Under the pieces are notes generated by a model, which was not told the DNA's origin, did not search any database, and worked only from the letters and a program-made list of their open reading frames with translations. From positions 248,001 through 312,000 of the forward strand of contig JBKPAD010000002.1 in the NCBI GenBank assembly GCA_046726235.1: a stretch of DNA of 64,000 nucleotides, read 5' to 3'. The position numbers and the translations under genes are program-made. Below, in pieces: positions 26,524 through 34,787 of the stretch (position 1 is the first letter of the stretch; each line of letters begins with the position of its first letter). The stretch is from Nitricoxidireducens sp046726235. GTDB lineage: Bacteria > Pseudomonadota > Gammaproteobacteria > Burkholderiales > Rhodocyclaceae.

Positions 26524-27723
26524 CTAATCGAGCAGTTCGGCGAACGGCAGGAAGCGCACGACGTCGCCCGGCTGCACGGTTTGCCCCGCGGGGTTGTCGA
26601 CCAGGCCGTCGGCCCAGACCGTGGAGGTCAGCACGCCGGAACCCTGGTGCGGAAACAGTTCGACGCCGCCGTCGGCGCCGATGCGCGCGCGCAGGAATTC
26701 CTGCCGCGGCCCGGCCTTCGACCAGCTGAAGTTCGCGCGCAGCGGCAGCGCGCGCGGCGTCGGCACCGCCGCGCCCTGGCACTTGCGGATGAAGGGGCGG
26801 ACGAAAAGCAGGAAGGTGACGAAGGCCGAGACCGGATTTCCTGGCAGGCCGACGAAGTCGGCGTTGCCGACCTTGCCGAAGGCCAGCGGCTTGCCGGGCT
26901 TGAGCGCAATCTTCCACAGCGACAGCTCGCCCTCGGCCTCGACGGCCGGCTTGACGTGATCCTCCTCGCCGACCGAGACGCCGCCGGTGGTGATCACCAG
27001 GTCGTGCAGCGCGCCGGCCTTGCGCAGCGCGCGGCACGTAGCGTCGAGCGTGTCCTCGACGTTGCCGAGGTCCTCGACCGTGCAGCCGAGGCGTTCGAGC
27101 AAGGCGCAGATCATCGAGCGGTTGGAGTTGTAGATGCCGCCGGGCGGCAGCGGTTCGCCGGGCGGCGTCAGTTCGTCGCCGGTCGACAGCAGGCCGACCG
27201 ACAGGCGGCGATAGACCTTGAGCTGCGCCGCGCCGACCGAAGCCGCCAGCCCGATCGCCTGCGGCGTCAGCCGCAGGGCGGGAGAGAGCACCTCGGCGCC
27301 GGCCGCGATGTCCTCCGCCTTGCGGCGGACGTGCTCGCCGGCCTTCGGCACATGGTCGATCACGACCTCGTCGCCTTCGTGGCGGCAACGCTCCTGCATC
27401 ACGACGGCGTCCGCGCCGGCAGGCACCGGCGCGCCGGTGAAAATGCGCGCCGCGGTGCCGGGCGCCAGCGTGTGGCCGACGCTGCCGGCCGGAATGCGCT
27501 GCGCGACCGTGAGCCGGGCGCCGGGCGCGGTCACGTCGGCGCAGCGCACCGCATAGCCGTCCATCGCGCTGTTGTCGTGCGGCGGCACGTCGATCGCCGA
27601 CACCACCGCCTCGGCGAGGATGCGCCCCTGCGCCTCGCGCAGCGGCACGGTATCGACGCCCTTGACGCGGCGCGCGGCGGCGAGAAGTTTGTCGATCGCT
27701 TCTTCGACACTGAGCATGGTCAT
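26524..27723 (-). CDS. moeA: Molybdopterin molybdotransferase MoeA
   Basis: This 399-residue protein inserts molybdenum into adenylated molybdopterin. It shows PPHDNSAMDGYAVR near residue 48, the RIFTGAPVPAGADAVVMQE segment near 89-107, and VGLLSTGDEL and ITTGGVSVGEEDHVK near 180-260, followed by the FGKVGNADFVGLPGNPVSAFV phosphate-binding loop. Its start overlaps the mobB stop. Confidence 0.96.
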   Translation of the reverse strand: MTMLSVEEAIDKLLAAARRVKGVDTVPLREAQGRILAEAVVSAIDVPPHDNSAMDGYAVRCADVTAPGARLTVAQRIPAGSVGHTLAPGTAARIFTGAPVPAGADAVVMQERCRHEGDEVVIDHVPKAGEHVRRKAEDIAAGAEVLSPALRLTPQAIGLAASVGAAQLKVYRRLSVGLLSTGDELTPPGEPLPPGGIYNSNRSMICALLERLGCTVEDLGNVEDTLDATCRALRKAGALHDLVITTGGVSVGEEDHVKPAVEAEGELSLWKIALKPGKPLAFGKVGNADFVGLPGNPVSAFVTFLLFVRPFIRKCQGAAVPTPRALPLRANFSWSKAGPRQEFLRARIGADGGVELFPHQGSGVLTSTVWADGLVDNPAGQTVQPGDVVRFLPFAELLD

Positions 27724-28217
27724 AGGCCCACTTGTTCGAGGATGAAGGCCGCGATCGCGTCGCGGTCGTTGAGATCGAGGAAGGCGAGATGCGCCGGCAG
27801 ATCGAGCGCGACGTCACTGGCGACGGCGATCACATCCTTGTTCTCCGGCCAGATGAAGGGCTTGCCGTTCGCCGGGCGATGGACCTCCAGCTTCGGGATC
27901 GGCGTGTACTTGAAACCCTCGACGAGTACCAGGTCGCAGGGCGACAGCCGCGCCAGCTGCTCCTCGAAGCCCGGCTCCGGCCTGCCGCGCAACTCGTGCA
28001 TGATCGCCCAGCGCTGGTCGCAGACCAGCATCACCTCGCTGGCCCCCGCCTCGCGATGGCGGTAGGAATCCTTGCCAGGCCGGTCGACGTCGAAGTTGTG
28101 GTGCGTGTGCTTGATCAGCGAGACCGAGAGGCCGCGCGCGGTGAAGCGCGGAATCAGCGCTTCGAGCAGCGTCGTCTTGCCGGCGCCCGAGTAGCCCGCG
28201 AAGCCGAAGACCTTCAT
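27720..28217 (-). CDS. mobB: Molybdopterin-guanine dinucleotide biosynthesis adaptor MobB
   Basis: This 165-residue P-loop GTP-binding protein has Walker A GYSGAGKTTLLEAL near residue 8 and SLIKHTHHNFDVDRPGKDS near residue 33, both typical of MobB. It assists guanine nucleotide attachment to molybdopterin. I chose the ATG at 28217, preceded by AAAGGCGGC; the longer reading lacks similarity. mobA is not adjacent. It overlaps the ATP-grasp gene stop. Confidence 0.94.
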   Translation of the reverse strand: MKVFGFAGYSGAGKTTLLEALIPRFTARGLSVSLIKHTHHNFDVDRPGKDSYRHREAGASEVMLVCDQRWAIMHELRGRPEPGFEEQLARLSPCDLVLVEGFKYTPIPKLEVHRPANGKPFIWPENKDVIAVASDVALDLPAHLAFLDLNDRDAIAAFILEQVGL

Positions 28218-29512
28218 GCCGCCGCCTTTGACGGAATCGCGACCACCGGCGCGAAGCCGCCGCCGGGGGTGCGGAAGTTGGTGGTCTGTCCCTGCCACAG
28301 CCGTGCGGCGACGAGCTCCACGCGGCCGTCATAGGTGTAGTTGCGCAAGTCGATCTTGAGTTCGACGGATTCGCCGCCGACCTCGACGAAGCGCGAAGAC
28401 GGCGGCACCAGCGCCTGGGCGATGTAGTTGCCGGCCATCACTTCGGCGAACACGCGCTTGGTGATGCTTTCGCCGCGATAGGCGGCCTTCGATGCGTAGC
28501 CGGCCGCCGGCTTGAAGAACAGTTTCTTGCGGCGCGCCCAGAGGTCGTCGGCGCGCGCCGCATCGACGATCTCGGTCTTCGGCACGCCGGCGGCGAGCAC
28601 CGTGCGCGTCTGTTCGTCGACGCCCCAGCTCGCCAGCAGCGCATCGTCGCTCAGGACGACGAGGTTGCGTTTGTCGGCGTAGAGCGCATGCAGGCGCGGA
28701 TTCGGCGTCACGACGGCCGCGTCGTCGAGCCAGGCCTGGCGCATCGCGGTGTGCGCCGGCTGGTCGAAGGCGAAGTCGGTGAGCCGGTTGTAGACCAGGT
28801 CGATCTTCGTCTGCTCGTGCCAGAGGCCGCCGTGGCAGATCATCAGCTCCTGCGGGTCGCAGATCACCGCCTCGATGCCGTGGCGCGCGAACAGGCGCTG
28901 GAACAGCACGAACTCCGGATGCAGGTATTGCGTCTGCGGCGCATCGTCGACAATGGCGACGGTGCGCAGCGGTGCGTCGCCGCGCGCCGCGCGCCATTCG
29001 GCGCGGAACATTTCCATGAACAGGTGCTCGGGCGTGTCGCTGCCGAGGCTGCCCGGCAGCACCGCGCTCACCGCCGTGCGCACGTCTTCGCAGCAGGCGA
29101 TCTGCGCGCGGCAGAGGATGGCGTTGAGCATGCCGCCGCCGGCGTTGGTGTTGATCTCGATCAGCTTCGGCCCGCCGCCGTCGATGTGGAAGTCGTAGCC
29201 GAAGAACACGCCGCGCACCGGCGACTCGATGCGCGCCGTCGCCGGCGCGGCGGCCAGCGCGCGCGCGCGGTAGGCGGGCAGCGCGACGACGCGCTCGACG
29301 GCGGCGACGATGTCGGCCATCTGCCGCGCATGCCGGCCGCCGACGAAGACCATCGACTCGGCGAACATGTGCGGCCGCCCTTCCATCACTTCGGCGAAGA
29401 AGCCCGGGCTCTCGTGCTCGATCTCGGCGCGCAGGCGCTCGCGGTCGAGCGAGCGGCACTGGCAGCCGGTGTTGAGGCGCTCGGCGAGCTGGGCGCAGTC
29501 GGGGGCGTTCAT
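28214..29512 (-). CDS. Circularly permuted ATP-grasp-like protein of unknown function
   Basis: This 432-residue protein shows FFGYDFHIDGGGPKLIEINTN near residues 103-123, where EIN resembles the metal- and ATP-binding acidic motif of ATP-grasp enzymes. That motif precedes KIDLVYNRLTDFAFD, then KLFFKPAAGYASKAAYRGES near residue 335, which resembles the ATP-lysine and glycine-rich loop. This order (acidic motif first) is that of circularly permuted ATP-grasp ligases. The C-terminal KIDLRNYTYDGRVELVAARL is strongly patterned. It overlaps both mobB and dinG by four bases. No substrate can be assigned; a peptide or amino acid ligase is only a possibility. Confidence 0.6.
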   Translation of the reverse strand: MNAPDCAQLAERLNTGCQCRSLDRERLRAEIEHESPGFFAEVMEGRPHMFAESMVFVGGRHARQMADIVAAVERVVALPAYRARALAAAPATARIESPVRGVFFGYDFHIDGGGPKLIEINTNAGGGMLNAILCRAQIACCEDVRTAVSAVLPGSLGSDTPEHLFMEMFRAEWRAARGDAPLRTVAIVDDAPQTQYLHPEFVLFQRLFARHGIEAVICDPQELMICHGGLWHEQTKIDLVYNRLTDFAFDQPAHTAMRQAWLDDAAVVTPNPRLHALYADKRNLVVLSDDALLASWGVDEQTRTVLAAGVPKTEIVDAARADDLWARRKKLFFKPAAGYASKAAYRGESITKRVFAEVMAGNYIAQALVPPSSRFVEVGGESVELKIDLRNYTYDGRVELVAARLWQGQTTNFRTPGGGFAPVVAIPSKAAA

Positions 29513-31485
29513 GCCGGCGATTCTACCGGCTGGAAGAAGGCTTCGACCTCGGCCACCTCGCGCGTGCGCCGCATCGGCGGCAGCGATTGCCAGACACGGC
29601 GGCCATACGGCTTGTCGACCATGCGCGGGTCGCAGACCATCAGCACGCCGCGGTCGGTCTCGTCGCGGATCAGGCGGCCGGCGCCCTGCTTCATGCTGAT
29701 GACGGCGCGCGGCAGCTGGTATTCGAAGAAGGCGTTGCGGCCCTGCTTCTTCAGGTGCTCGATGCGCGCCGACAGCACCGGGTCGTCGGGCGGCGCGAAC
29801 GGCAGCTTGTCGATGACCACCAGCGACAGCGCCTCGCCGCGCACGTCCACGCCCTCCCAGAAACTCTGGCTGGCGACGAGCACCGCGTTGCCGAGGCGGC
29901 GGAAGCGTTCGAGCAGTTCCGACTTCGAGCCCTCCCCCTGCAGCAGCAGCGGCATCTCGATGCCGGCGCGCTCGATGCGCTCGGCCAGCAGTTCATGGAT
30001 GCGACGCATGGCGCGCAAGGACGTGCACAGCACGAAGGCGCGCCCGCCGGCGGCGACGATGGCCGGCCATGCGGCCTCGACGACGGCGAGGTTGTAATCG
30101 GGGCTGTTCGGGTCCGGCATGCGCTGCGGACAGTAGAGCAGCGCGCAGGCGCCGTAGTCGAAGGGGCTGCCCCAGCAACCGGCCTCGGCCGCGCCGAGCC
30201 CCAGCTCGGCCTGGTAGTGGGCGAAGTTGCCGGCCACCGCCAGCGTCGCCGAGGTGAAGATCCAGGCGCGCGGATGGCCTTCCAGCTGGCGCTGGAAGAT
30301 GTTGGCGACGGAGAGCGGCGTCAGGTTGAGGGTCACGTGGTAGTGCGTGACCTCGGCCCAGCGCACGAACACCTCGTCACCCTCGGCGGGCTCCGCGTTC
30401 GCCGCCTTCTGCCAGCGCTTGAGCGCCAGCATCACTTCCGTGCAGCGGCGCAGGCAGTTGGCGAGGCCCTCGGAGCGCTCGGCCTGCAATTCGAGGTGCT
30501 TGCCGAACAGGCCGAGCTGGCGCTCGAGTTCGGCCAACGCTTCGCTCGCGTGCGGATGGTCGCGCCATTGCGCGTCGGAAAGCCGCGAGCCGTCGCGATG
30601 GAAGGCGAGGCGCAGGTCCTTCGCCGCCTTCTCGACGCTGCGGCAGGCCTCCTGCAGCGGCGCGTAATCCTTGGCGGCGGCGATCGCCTCGTTGCGCGCG
30701 TCGCGCGCAAGATCCATCGCCTGCGCGGTGCCGATGGCTTCGCCGAAGAACAGGCCGGCGACCTCGGGCAGCTGGTGCGCCTCGTCGAACACCACCGTAT
30801 TGCAGGCCGGCAGCAGCTCGGCCATGCCTTCGTCGCGCAGCATCAGGTCGGCGAAGAACAGGTGGTGGTTCACGACCACGACGTCGGCCTCCATCGCCTC
30901 GCGCCGCGCCGCCGTCACGAAGCATTCCTTCGCATGCGGGCACTCTTGGCCGAGGCAGTTGTCGCGCGTCGACGTGGCCTGCTGCCAGGCGCCGGAATCC
31001 TCGGGCACAGCGGAGAGCTCCGCCTTGTCGCCGGTGCGCGTCGCCTTGGCGAAACGCGCGATGGTGCGGATGTGGCCGGCCTCCTCGCGCGTGGCGAAAT
31101 TGCCCGATTCGGCGGCGCGCGCGAGGTGATATTGGCAGACGTAATTTGCGCGGCCCTTGAGCAGCGCAATGGTCACCGGCGCGCCGAGCGCATCGCGCAC
31201 GGTCGGCAGGTCGCGCTGGAACAGCTGGTCCTGCAGGGTCTTGGTGCCGGTGGAAACGATCACCTTGCCGCCGGCGAGCAATGCCGGCACGAGGTAGGCG
31301 AAGGTCTTGCCGGTACCGGTGCCGGCTTCGGCGATCAGCACCTTGTTGGCTTCGACCGCGGCGAGGATGCGCGCCGCCATGTCGGTCTGCTGCGGGCGCG
31401 TCCGGTAGCCCGGAATCGCCTGCGCCAGCGGGCCGTCGGGGGCGAATATTTCGCCGAGGCGGCGGAGGTGCAACGGTTCTGACAT
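29509..31485 (-). CDS. dinG: DinG/YoaA-type ATP-dependent DNA helicase with iron-sulfur cysteines
   Basis: This 658-residue XPD-like superfamily 2 helicase has Walker A AEAGTGTGKTFAYLVPALL near residue 54, the DEAH box VFDEAHQLPE near residue 235, and four cysteines in VCQYH and CLGQECPHAKECF placed as for a 4Fe-4S cluster. The C-terminal helicase motifs include SFWEGVDVRGEALS and GAGRLIRDETDRG. It probably unwinds R-loops or damaged forks. The 57-bp upstream flank leads directly into repeat copy B. Confidence 0.94.
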   Translation of the reverse strand: MSEPLHLRRLGEIFAPDGPLAQAIPGYRTRPQQTDMAARILAAVEANKVLIAEAGTGTGKTFAYLVPALLAGGKVIVSTGTKTLQDQLFQRDLPTVRDALGAPVTIALLKGRANYVCQYHLARAAESGNFATREEAGHIRTIARFAKATRTGDKAELSAVPEDSGAWQQATSTRDNCLGQECPHAKECFVTAARREAMEADVVVVNHHLFFADLMLRDEGMAELLPACNTVVFDEAHQLPEVAGLFFGEAIGTAQAMDLARDARNEAIAAAKDYAPLQEACRSVEKAAKDLRLAFHRDGSRLSDAQWRDHPHASEALAELERQLGLFGKHLELQAERSEGLANCLRRCTEVMLALKRWQKAANAEPAEGDEVFVRWAEVTHYHVTLNLTPLSVANIFQRQLEGHPRAWIFTSATLAVAGNFAHYQAELGLGAAEAGCWGSPFDYGACALLYCPQRMPDPNSPDYNLAVVEAAWPAIVAAGGRAFVLCTSLRAMRRIHELLAERIERAGIEMPLLLQGEGSKSELLERFRRLGNAVLVASQSFWEGVDVRGEALSLVVIDKLPFAPPDDPVLSARIEHLKKQGRNAFFEYQLPRAVISMKQGAGRLIRDETDRGVLMVCDPRMVDKPYGRRVWQSLPPMRRTREVAEVEAFFQPVESPA

Positions 31486-31891
31486 GGGCGGGCGATGTTA
31501 ACACGCGGTTTCGTGGGCTCTGGCGGGATGCGTTTGCGCCCGCCAAGGACGGCGGGTGTCCGACTCCTCCGTGTCCCACGGCTTGCCTTGCACGGCAAGC
31601 CGGCTCCGGCAGCGCGGAGCAGTGCTCCGCGAAACCCTGCCTGCGCCCCCCGGATCGGGCTTGACGCCCGCTCCTCCTCCTTTACCTGCGGAGTCGGACA
31701 CCCACCATCCTTGGCTGGATACGCGGTGGTTCTGAGCCGCCAAACAGGCAGGGCGCTACCGCTCGGGACGTCGGGGGTGCTGCTGCGCGTAGGTAAAGAA
31801 GGAGGAGCGGGCGTCAGCCCGATCCGGGTGACACGGAGCGCAGCAGCACCCCCGGCGGCCCGAGCATCACTCACTTCAAAGCAGCCAAACG
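31486..31891. other. 406-bp gene-free stretch holding repeat copy B
   Basis: This region lies between two reverse-strand genes, upstream of dinG and downstream of the secretin-like gene. About 320 bases belong to the composite repeat described separately. The remaining 57 bases next to dinG would hold its promoter, but no confident -35/-10 pair can be named. Confidence 0.75.
31543..31865 (+). repeat. Composite intergenic repeat, copy B
   Basis: The first unit has arms at 31543-31567 and 31690-31714 (23 of 25 matching), and the second has arms at 31761-31788 and 31838-31865 (26 of 28 matching). The shared core subsequence occurs at 31666-31685 on minus and 31793-31812 on plus. Arm types, core orientation and spacer correspond to copy A in reverse complement. 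Copy B is about 72 bases longer because extra sequence interrupts the core of its first unit; that insert contains its own hairpins, for example CGGCTTGCC with GGCAAGCCG at 31579-31602 and a GCGGAGCA hairpin at about 31614-31630. Confidence 0.85.
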
Positions 31892-32674
31892 CTAAGGCAG
31901 TTCTTCGACCTTCAGCCAGACCCGCCGTTCGTCCCGAACGTCGCGCGTCGAATAGCGCGTGATCTCGCGCCGCTCCTCGGCGCTTTCCTGGCGCATGCCG
32001 CCGAGCTCGATCCATTCGCCGAGGCGGCCGCTGACGGTGGTCGACAACCGCTGCGTCTCGGCGGCGCCGGGCTGGCGGCCGGGGCGGTCGTCGGCCGCGG
32101 CGATGTCGATGGTCACGCGATCGCCGGAGACGCGCGGTTCGGCGTAGAAGCCGCTGTCGACCTCGCGGTATTCGACGGCATCGGTGTCGACGACGCGGCC
32201 CGAGGGCGTGACCACGCGCCGGCGCACCGGCAGCGGCACCGATTGGCCGACACTGATGTAGGCGCGCCCGCCCTCGATCGTCTGCACCCGCTGCGCGACG
32301 TCCTCGCTGCCGCGCGTGCGTGCCTCGTAGGCGTCGCCGCGGATTCGCGTGTCGCCGTTGCGGAGCTCGATGCTCCCGCCGGCGCTGCCCGCCTCGCGTC
32401 GCAGGTCGCCGCCGCGGCGCACCGATATCTGCAGGCGGCGCGGCGCGCGGTCGATCTCGGCCAGCACGCGCTTGAGGTCGGCGAGGTTGTTGGGGGTCGT
32501 GCGCACGAAGAGCTTGTTGCCGGAGCCGGTCAGGGCGCCGCCCGGCGCCACCAGCGGCTGCAGTTGCGGCACGACTTGGTCGGCATTGCGGAAGTGCAGC
32601 GTGAGGATCTCGAGCTGCTGGGCGTGGACCGCCCAGGCGGCGAGCGACAGCAGCAGGACGAGCAGGCGTTTCAT
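31892..32674 (-). CDS. Exported protein with secretin N-terminal-like domain
   Basis: This 260-residue protein has a signal peptide (MKRLLVLLLSLAAWAVHA) followed by QQLEILTLHFRNADQVVPQLQPLVAPGG and NNLADLKRVLAEIDRAPRRLQISVRR, the pattern of the N1-type ring-building domains of type II/III secretins. It lacks the C-terminal beta-barrel secretin domain, so it is not a full pore. The remaining half is a beta-rich, arginine-rich region with no recognised name. A periplasmic scaffold or assembly role is possible. It ends nine bases after the response regulator gene stop. Confidence 0.65.
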   Translation of the reverse strand: MKRLLVLLLSLAAWAVHAQQLEILTLHFRNADQVVPQLQPLVAPGGALTGSGNKLFVRTTPNNLADLKRVLAEIDRAPRRLQISVRRGGDLRREAGSAGGSIELRNGDTRIRGDAYEARTRGSEDVAQRVQTIEGGRAYISVGQSVPLPVRRRVVTPSGRVVDTDAVEYREVDSGFYAEPRVSGDRVTIDIAAADDRPGRQPGAAETQRLSTTVSGRLGEWIELGGMRQESAEERREITRYSTRDVRDERRVWLKVEELP

Positions 32675-32682
32675 GCCAGGCC

Positions 32683-33426
32683 TCAGGCGGTGCGCGGCGG
32701 CCGCGGTTCCTCGATCATGTAGCCGAAGCCCCGCAGCGTGCGAATGTTGACGCCGCCCTTGGCGAGCTTGACGCGCAGCCGCGAGACATAGACCTCGATC
32801 GCGTTGTCGCTGAGCGCCTGGCCGTCACCGACCAGCGCCTGCTGAAGCTGTTCCTTGCTCACGACCTGGCCGACGCGCGTCAGCAGCTCGTCCAGCACGC
32901 TCCATTCACGTGCCGTCAGCTCCAGCGGCGCATCGTCGATCCAGGCGCGCTTGCCGGCAAGGTCCACCGCCAGAGCGGCGAGTTCGATCCGCGCGCTGCG
33001 CTGGGCCAGGCTGCGCCGCAGCAGCGCGCGCACGCGCGCCTCGAGTTCCTCGACGGCGAAGGGCTTGACCAGGTAGTCGTCGGCGCCGAGGTCGAGGCCG
33101 CGCACGCGCTGCTCGACGCGATCGTAGGCCGAGACGATCAGCACGGCGCAGCGCGCCGCGGGATCGAGACGGCTCATGACCTCGAAGCCGTCGATGCCCG
33201 GCAGGCCGATGTCGAGCACCAGCGCGTCGAAGCTGGCGGCCGCCATCGCCGTCAGCGCGGCCTCGCCGCTGGCCGCGCGCACCACGTCGTGCCCCTGTGC
33301 GGCGAACACGCCGACGATGCCTTCGGCAAGCACCTCGTCGTCCTCGACGACCAGGATCTTTGCCTTCGGAACGGCGCGCTTTTCCGCGCTGCCGCGTTGC
33401 GGAGCAGTGCCCGCGATCATGCCCAT
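32683..33426 (-). CDS. OmpR/PhoB-family response regulator
   Basis: This protein of about 247 residues contains a receiver domain (KILVVEDDEVLAEG, phosphoacceptor Asp in LVLDIGLPGIDG, and ADDYLVKPF with the conserved lysine) and a C-terminal winged-helix DNA-binding domain ending VRLAKG...TLRGFGYMIEE. I chose the ATG at 33426 (next in-frame ATG is 33420). No histidine kinase gene is adjacent, so its partner is elsewhere. The secretin-like gene lies nine bases downstream and may be co-transcribed. Confidence 0.9.
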   Translation of the reverse strand: MGMIAGTAPQRGSAEKRAVPKAKILVVEDDEVLAEGIVGVFAAQGHDVVRAASGEAALTAMAAASFDALVLDIGLPGIDGFEVMSRLDPAARCAVLIVSAYDRVEQRVRGLDLGADDYLVKPFAVEELEARVRALLRRSLAQRSARIELAALAVDLAGKRAWIDDAPLELTAREWSVLDELLTRVGQVVSKEQLQQALVGDGQALSDNAIEVYVSRLRVKLAKGGVNIRTLRGFGYMIEEPRPPRTA

Positions 33427-33508
33427 GCTATTCGCTCCAGCGTCCTTAATGCCCCGATTGCCGAGGCTTATACTGCGCAACTTTACACTGTCCCGCGGAG
33501 CCGTTCCC

Positions 33509-34780
33509 ATGAAGATCGAAACCATCGCCGTCCACGGCGGCTACAGTCCCGACCCGACCACCAAGGCCGTCGCCGTGCCGATCTACCAGACGACGTCCTA
33601 CGCCTTCGACGACACGCAGCACGGCGCCGACCTGTTCGACCTCAAGGTCCAGGGCAACATCTACACCCGCATCATGAACCCGACGACGGCGGTGCTCGAG
33701 CAGCGCGTCGCGGAGATGGAAGGCGGCATCGGCGGCCTCGGCGTCGCCTCCGGCATGGCGGCAATCACCTATGCGATCCAGACCATCGCCGAAGCCGGCG
33801 ACAACATCGTCTCCGCCGGCACGCTCTACGGCGGCACCTACAACCTGTTCGCCCACACGCTGCCGCAGCTCGGCATCGAGGTGCGCTTCGCCGACTACCG
33901 CGATCCGGCCTCCTTCAAGCCGCTGATCGACGGCCGCACCAAGGCAGTGTTCTGCGAGTCGGTCGGCAACCCGCTCGGCAACGTCGTGGACATCGCCGCG
34001 CTGGCCAAGGTCGCACACGACGCCGGCGTGCCGCTGATCGTCGACAACACCGTGCCGACGCCTTACCTGTGCCGCCCCATCGAGCACGGCGCCGACATCG
34101 TCGTGCATGCGCTGACCAAGTACCTCGGCGGCCACGGCAACAGCATCGGCGGCGTCATCGTCGATTCGGGCAAGTTCCCCTGGGCCGAGCACAAGGAGCG
34201 CTTCAAGCGCCTCAACACGCCGGACGTTTCCTATCATGGCGTCGTCTACACCGAGGCGCTCGGCGCGGCCGCCTTCATCGGCCGCGCGCGCGTGGTGCCG
34301 CTGCGCAACATGGGCGCAGCGATCTCGCCGTTCAACAGCTTCCTGATCCTGCAGGGCATCGAGACGCTGGCCGTGCGCATGGACCGCATCTGCGACAACA
34401 CGCTCGCCGTGGCGAACTACCTGAAGACGCATCCAAAGGTCGGCTGGGTCAAGTACGCGGGGCTGCCCGACCATCCGGAGCACGCGCTGGCGCAGAAGTA
34501 CATGAACGGCCGCGCCTCGGGCATCCTGTCCTTCGGCGTCAAGGGCGGCATGGCCGCCGGCGGCCGCTTCCAGGACGCGCTGAAGCTCGTGACTCGCCTG
34601 GTCAACATCGGCGACGCCAAGTCGCTCGCCTGCCACCCGGCCAGCACCACGCACCGCCAGCTGTCGGCCGAGGAAATGAAGAAGGCGGGCGTGTCGGAAG
34701 ACATGGTGCGCCTGTCGATCGGCCTCGAGCACATCGACGACATCAAGGCGGATCTGGAGCAGGCGCTGGCGGCGGTTTAG
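33509..34780 (+). CDS. O-acetylhomoserine (thiol)-lyase / sulfhydrylase
   Basis: This 423-residue PLP enzyme of the Cys/Met metabolism family makes homocysteine from O-acetylhomoserine and sulfide. It begins IETIAVHGGYSPDPTTKAV, with SGMAAITYA near residue 85, and the PLP lysine lies in VHALTKYLGGHGNSIGG near residue 208. The C-terminal VRLSIGLEHIDDI is the usual final motif. Its 3' end converges with the GGDEF-EAL gene with a seven-base gap. Confidence 0.94.
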   Translation: MKIETIAVHGGYSPDPTTKAVAVPIYQTTSYAFDDTQHGADLFDLKVQGNIYTRIMNPTTAVLEQRVAEMEGGIGGLGVASGMAAITYAIQTIAEAGDNIVSAGTLYGGTYNLFAHTLPQLGIEVRFADYRDPASFKPLIDGRTKAVFCESVGNPLGNVVDIAALAKVAHDAGVPLIVDNTVPTPYLCRPIEHGADIVVHALTKYLGGHGNSIGGVIVDSGKFPWAEHKERFKRLNTPDVSYHGVVYTEALGAAAFIGRARVVPLRNMGAAISPFNSFLILQGIETLAVRMDRICDNTLAVANYLKTHPKVGWVKYAGLPDHPEHALAQKYMNGRASGILSFGVKGGMAAGGRFQDALKLVTRLVNIGDAKSLACHPASTTHRQLSAEEMKKAGVSEDMVRLSIGLEHIDDIKADLEQALAAV

Positions 34781-34787
34781 GGCCGCT

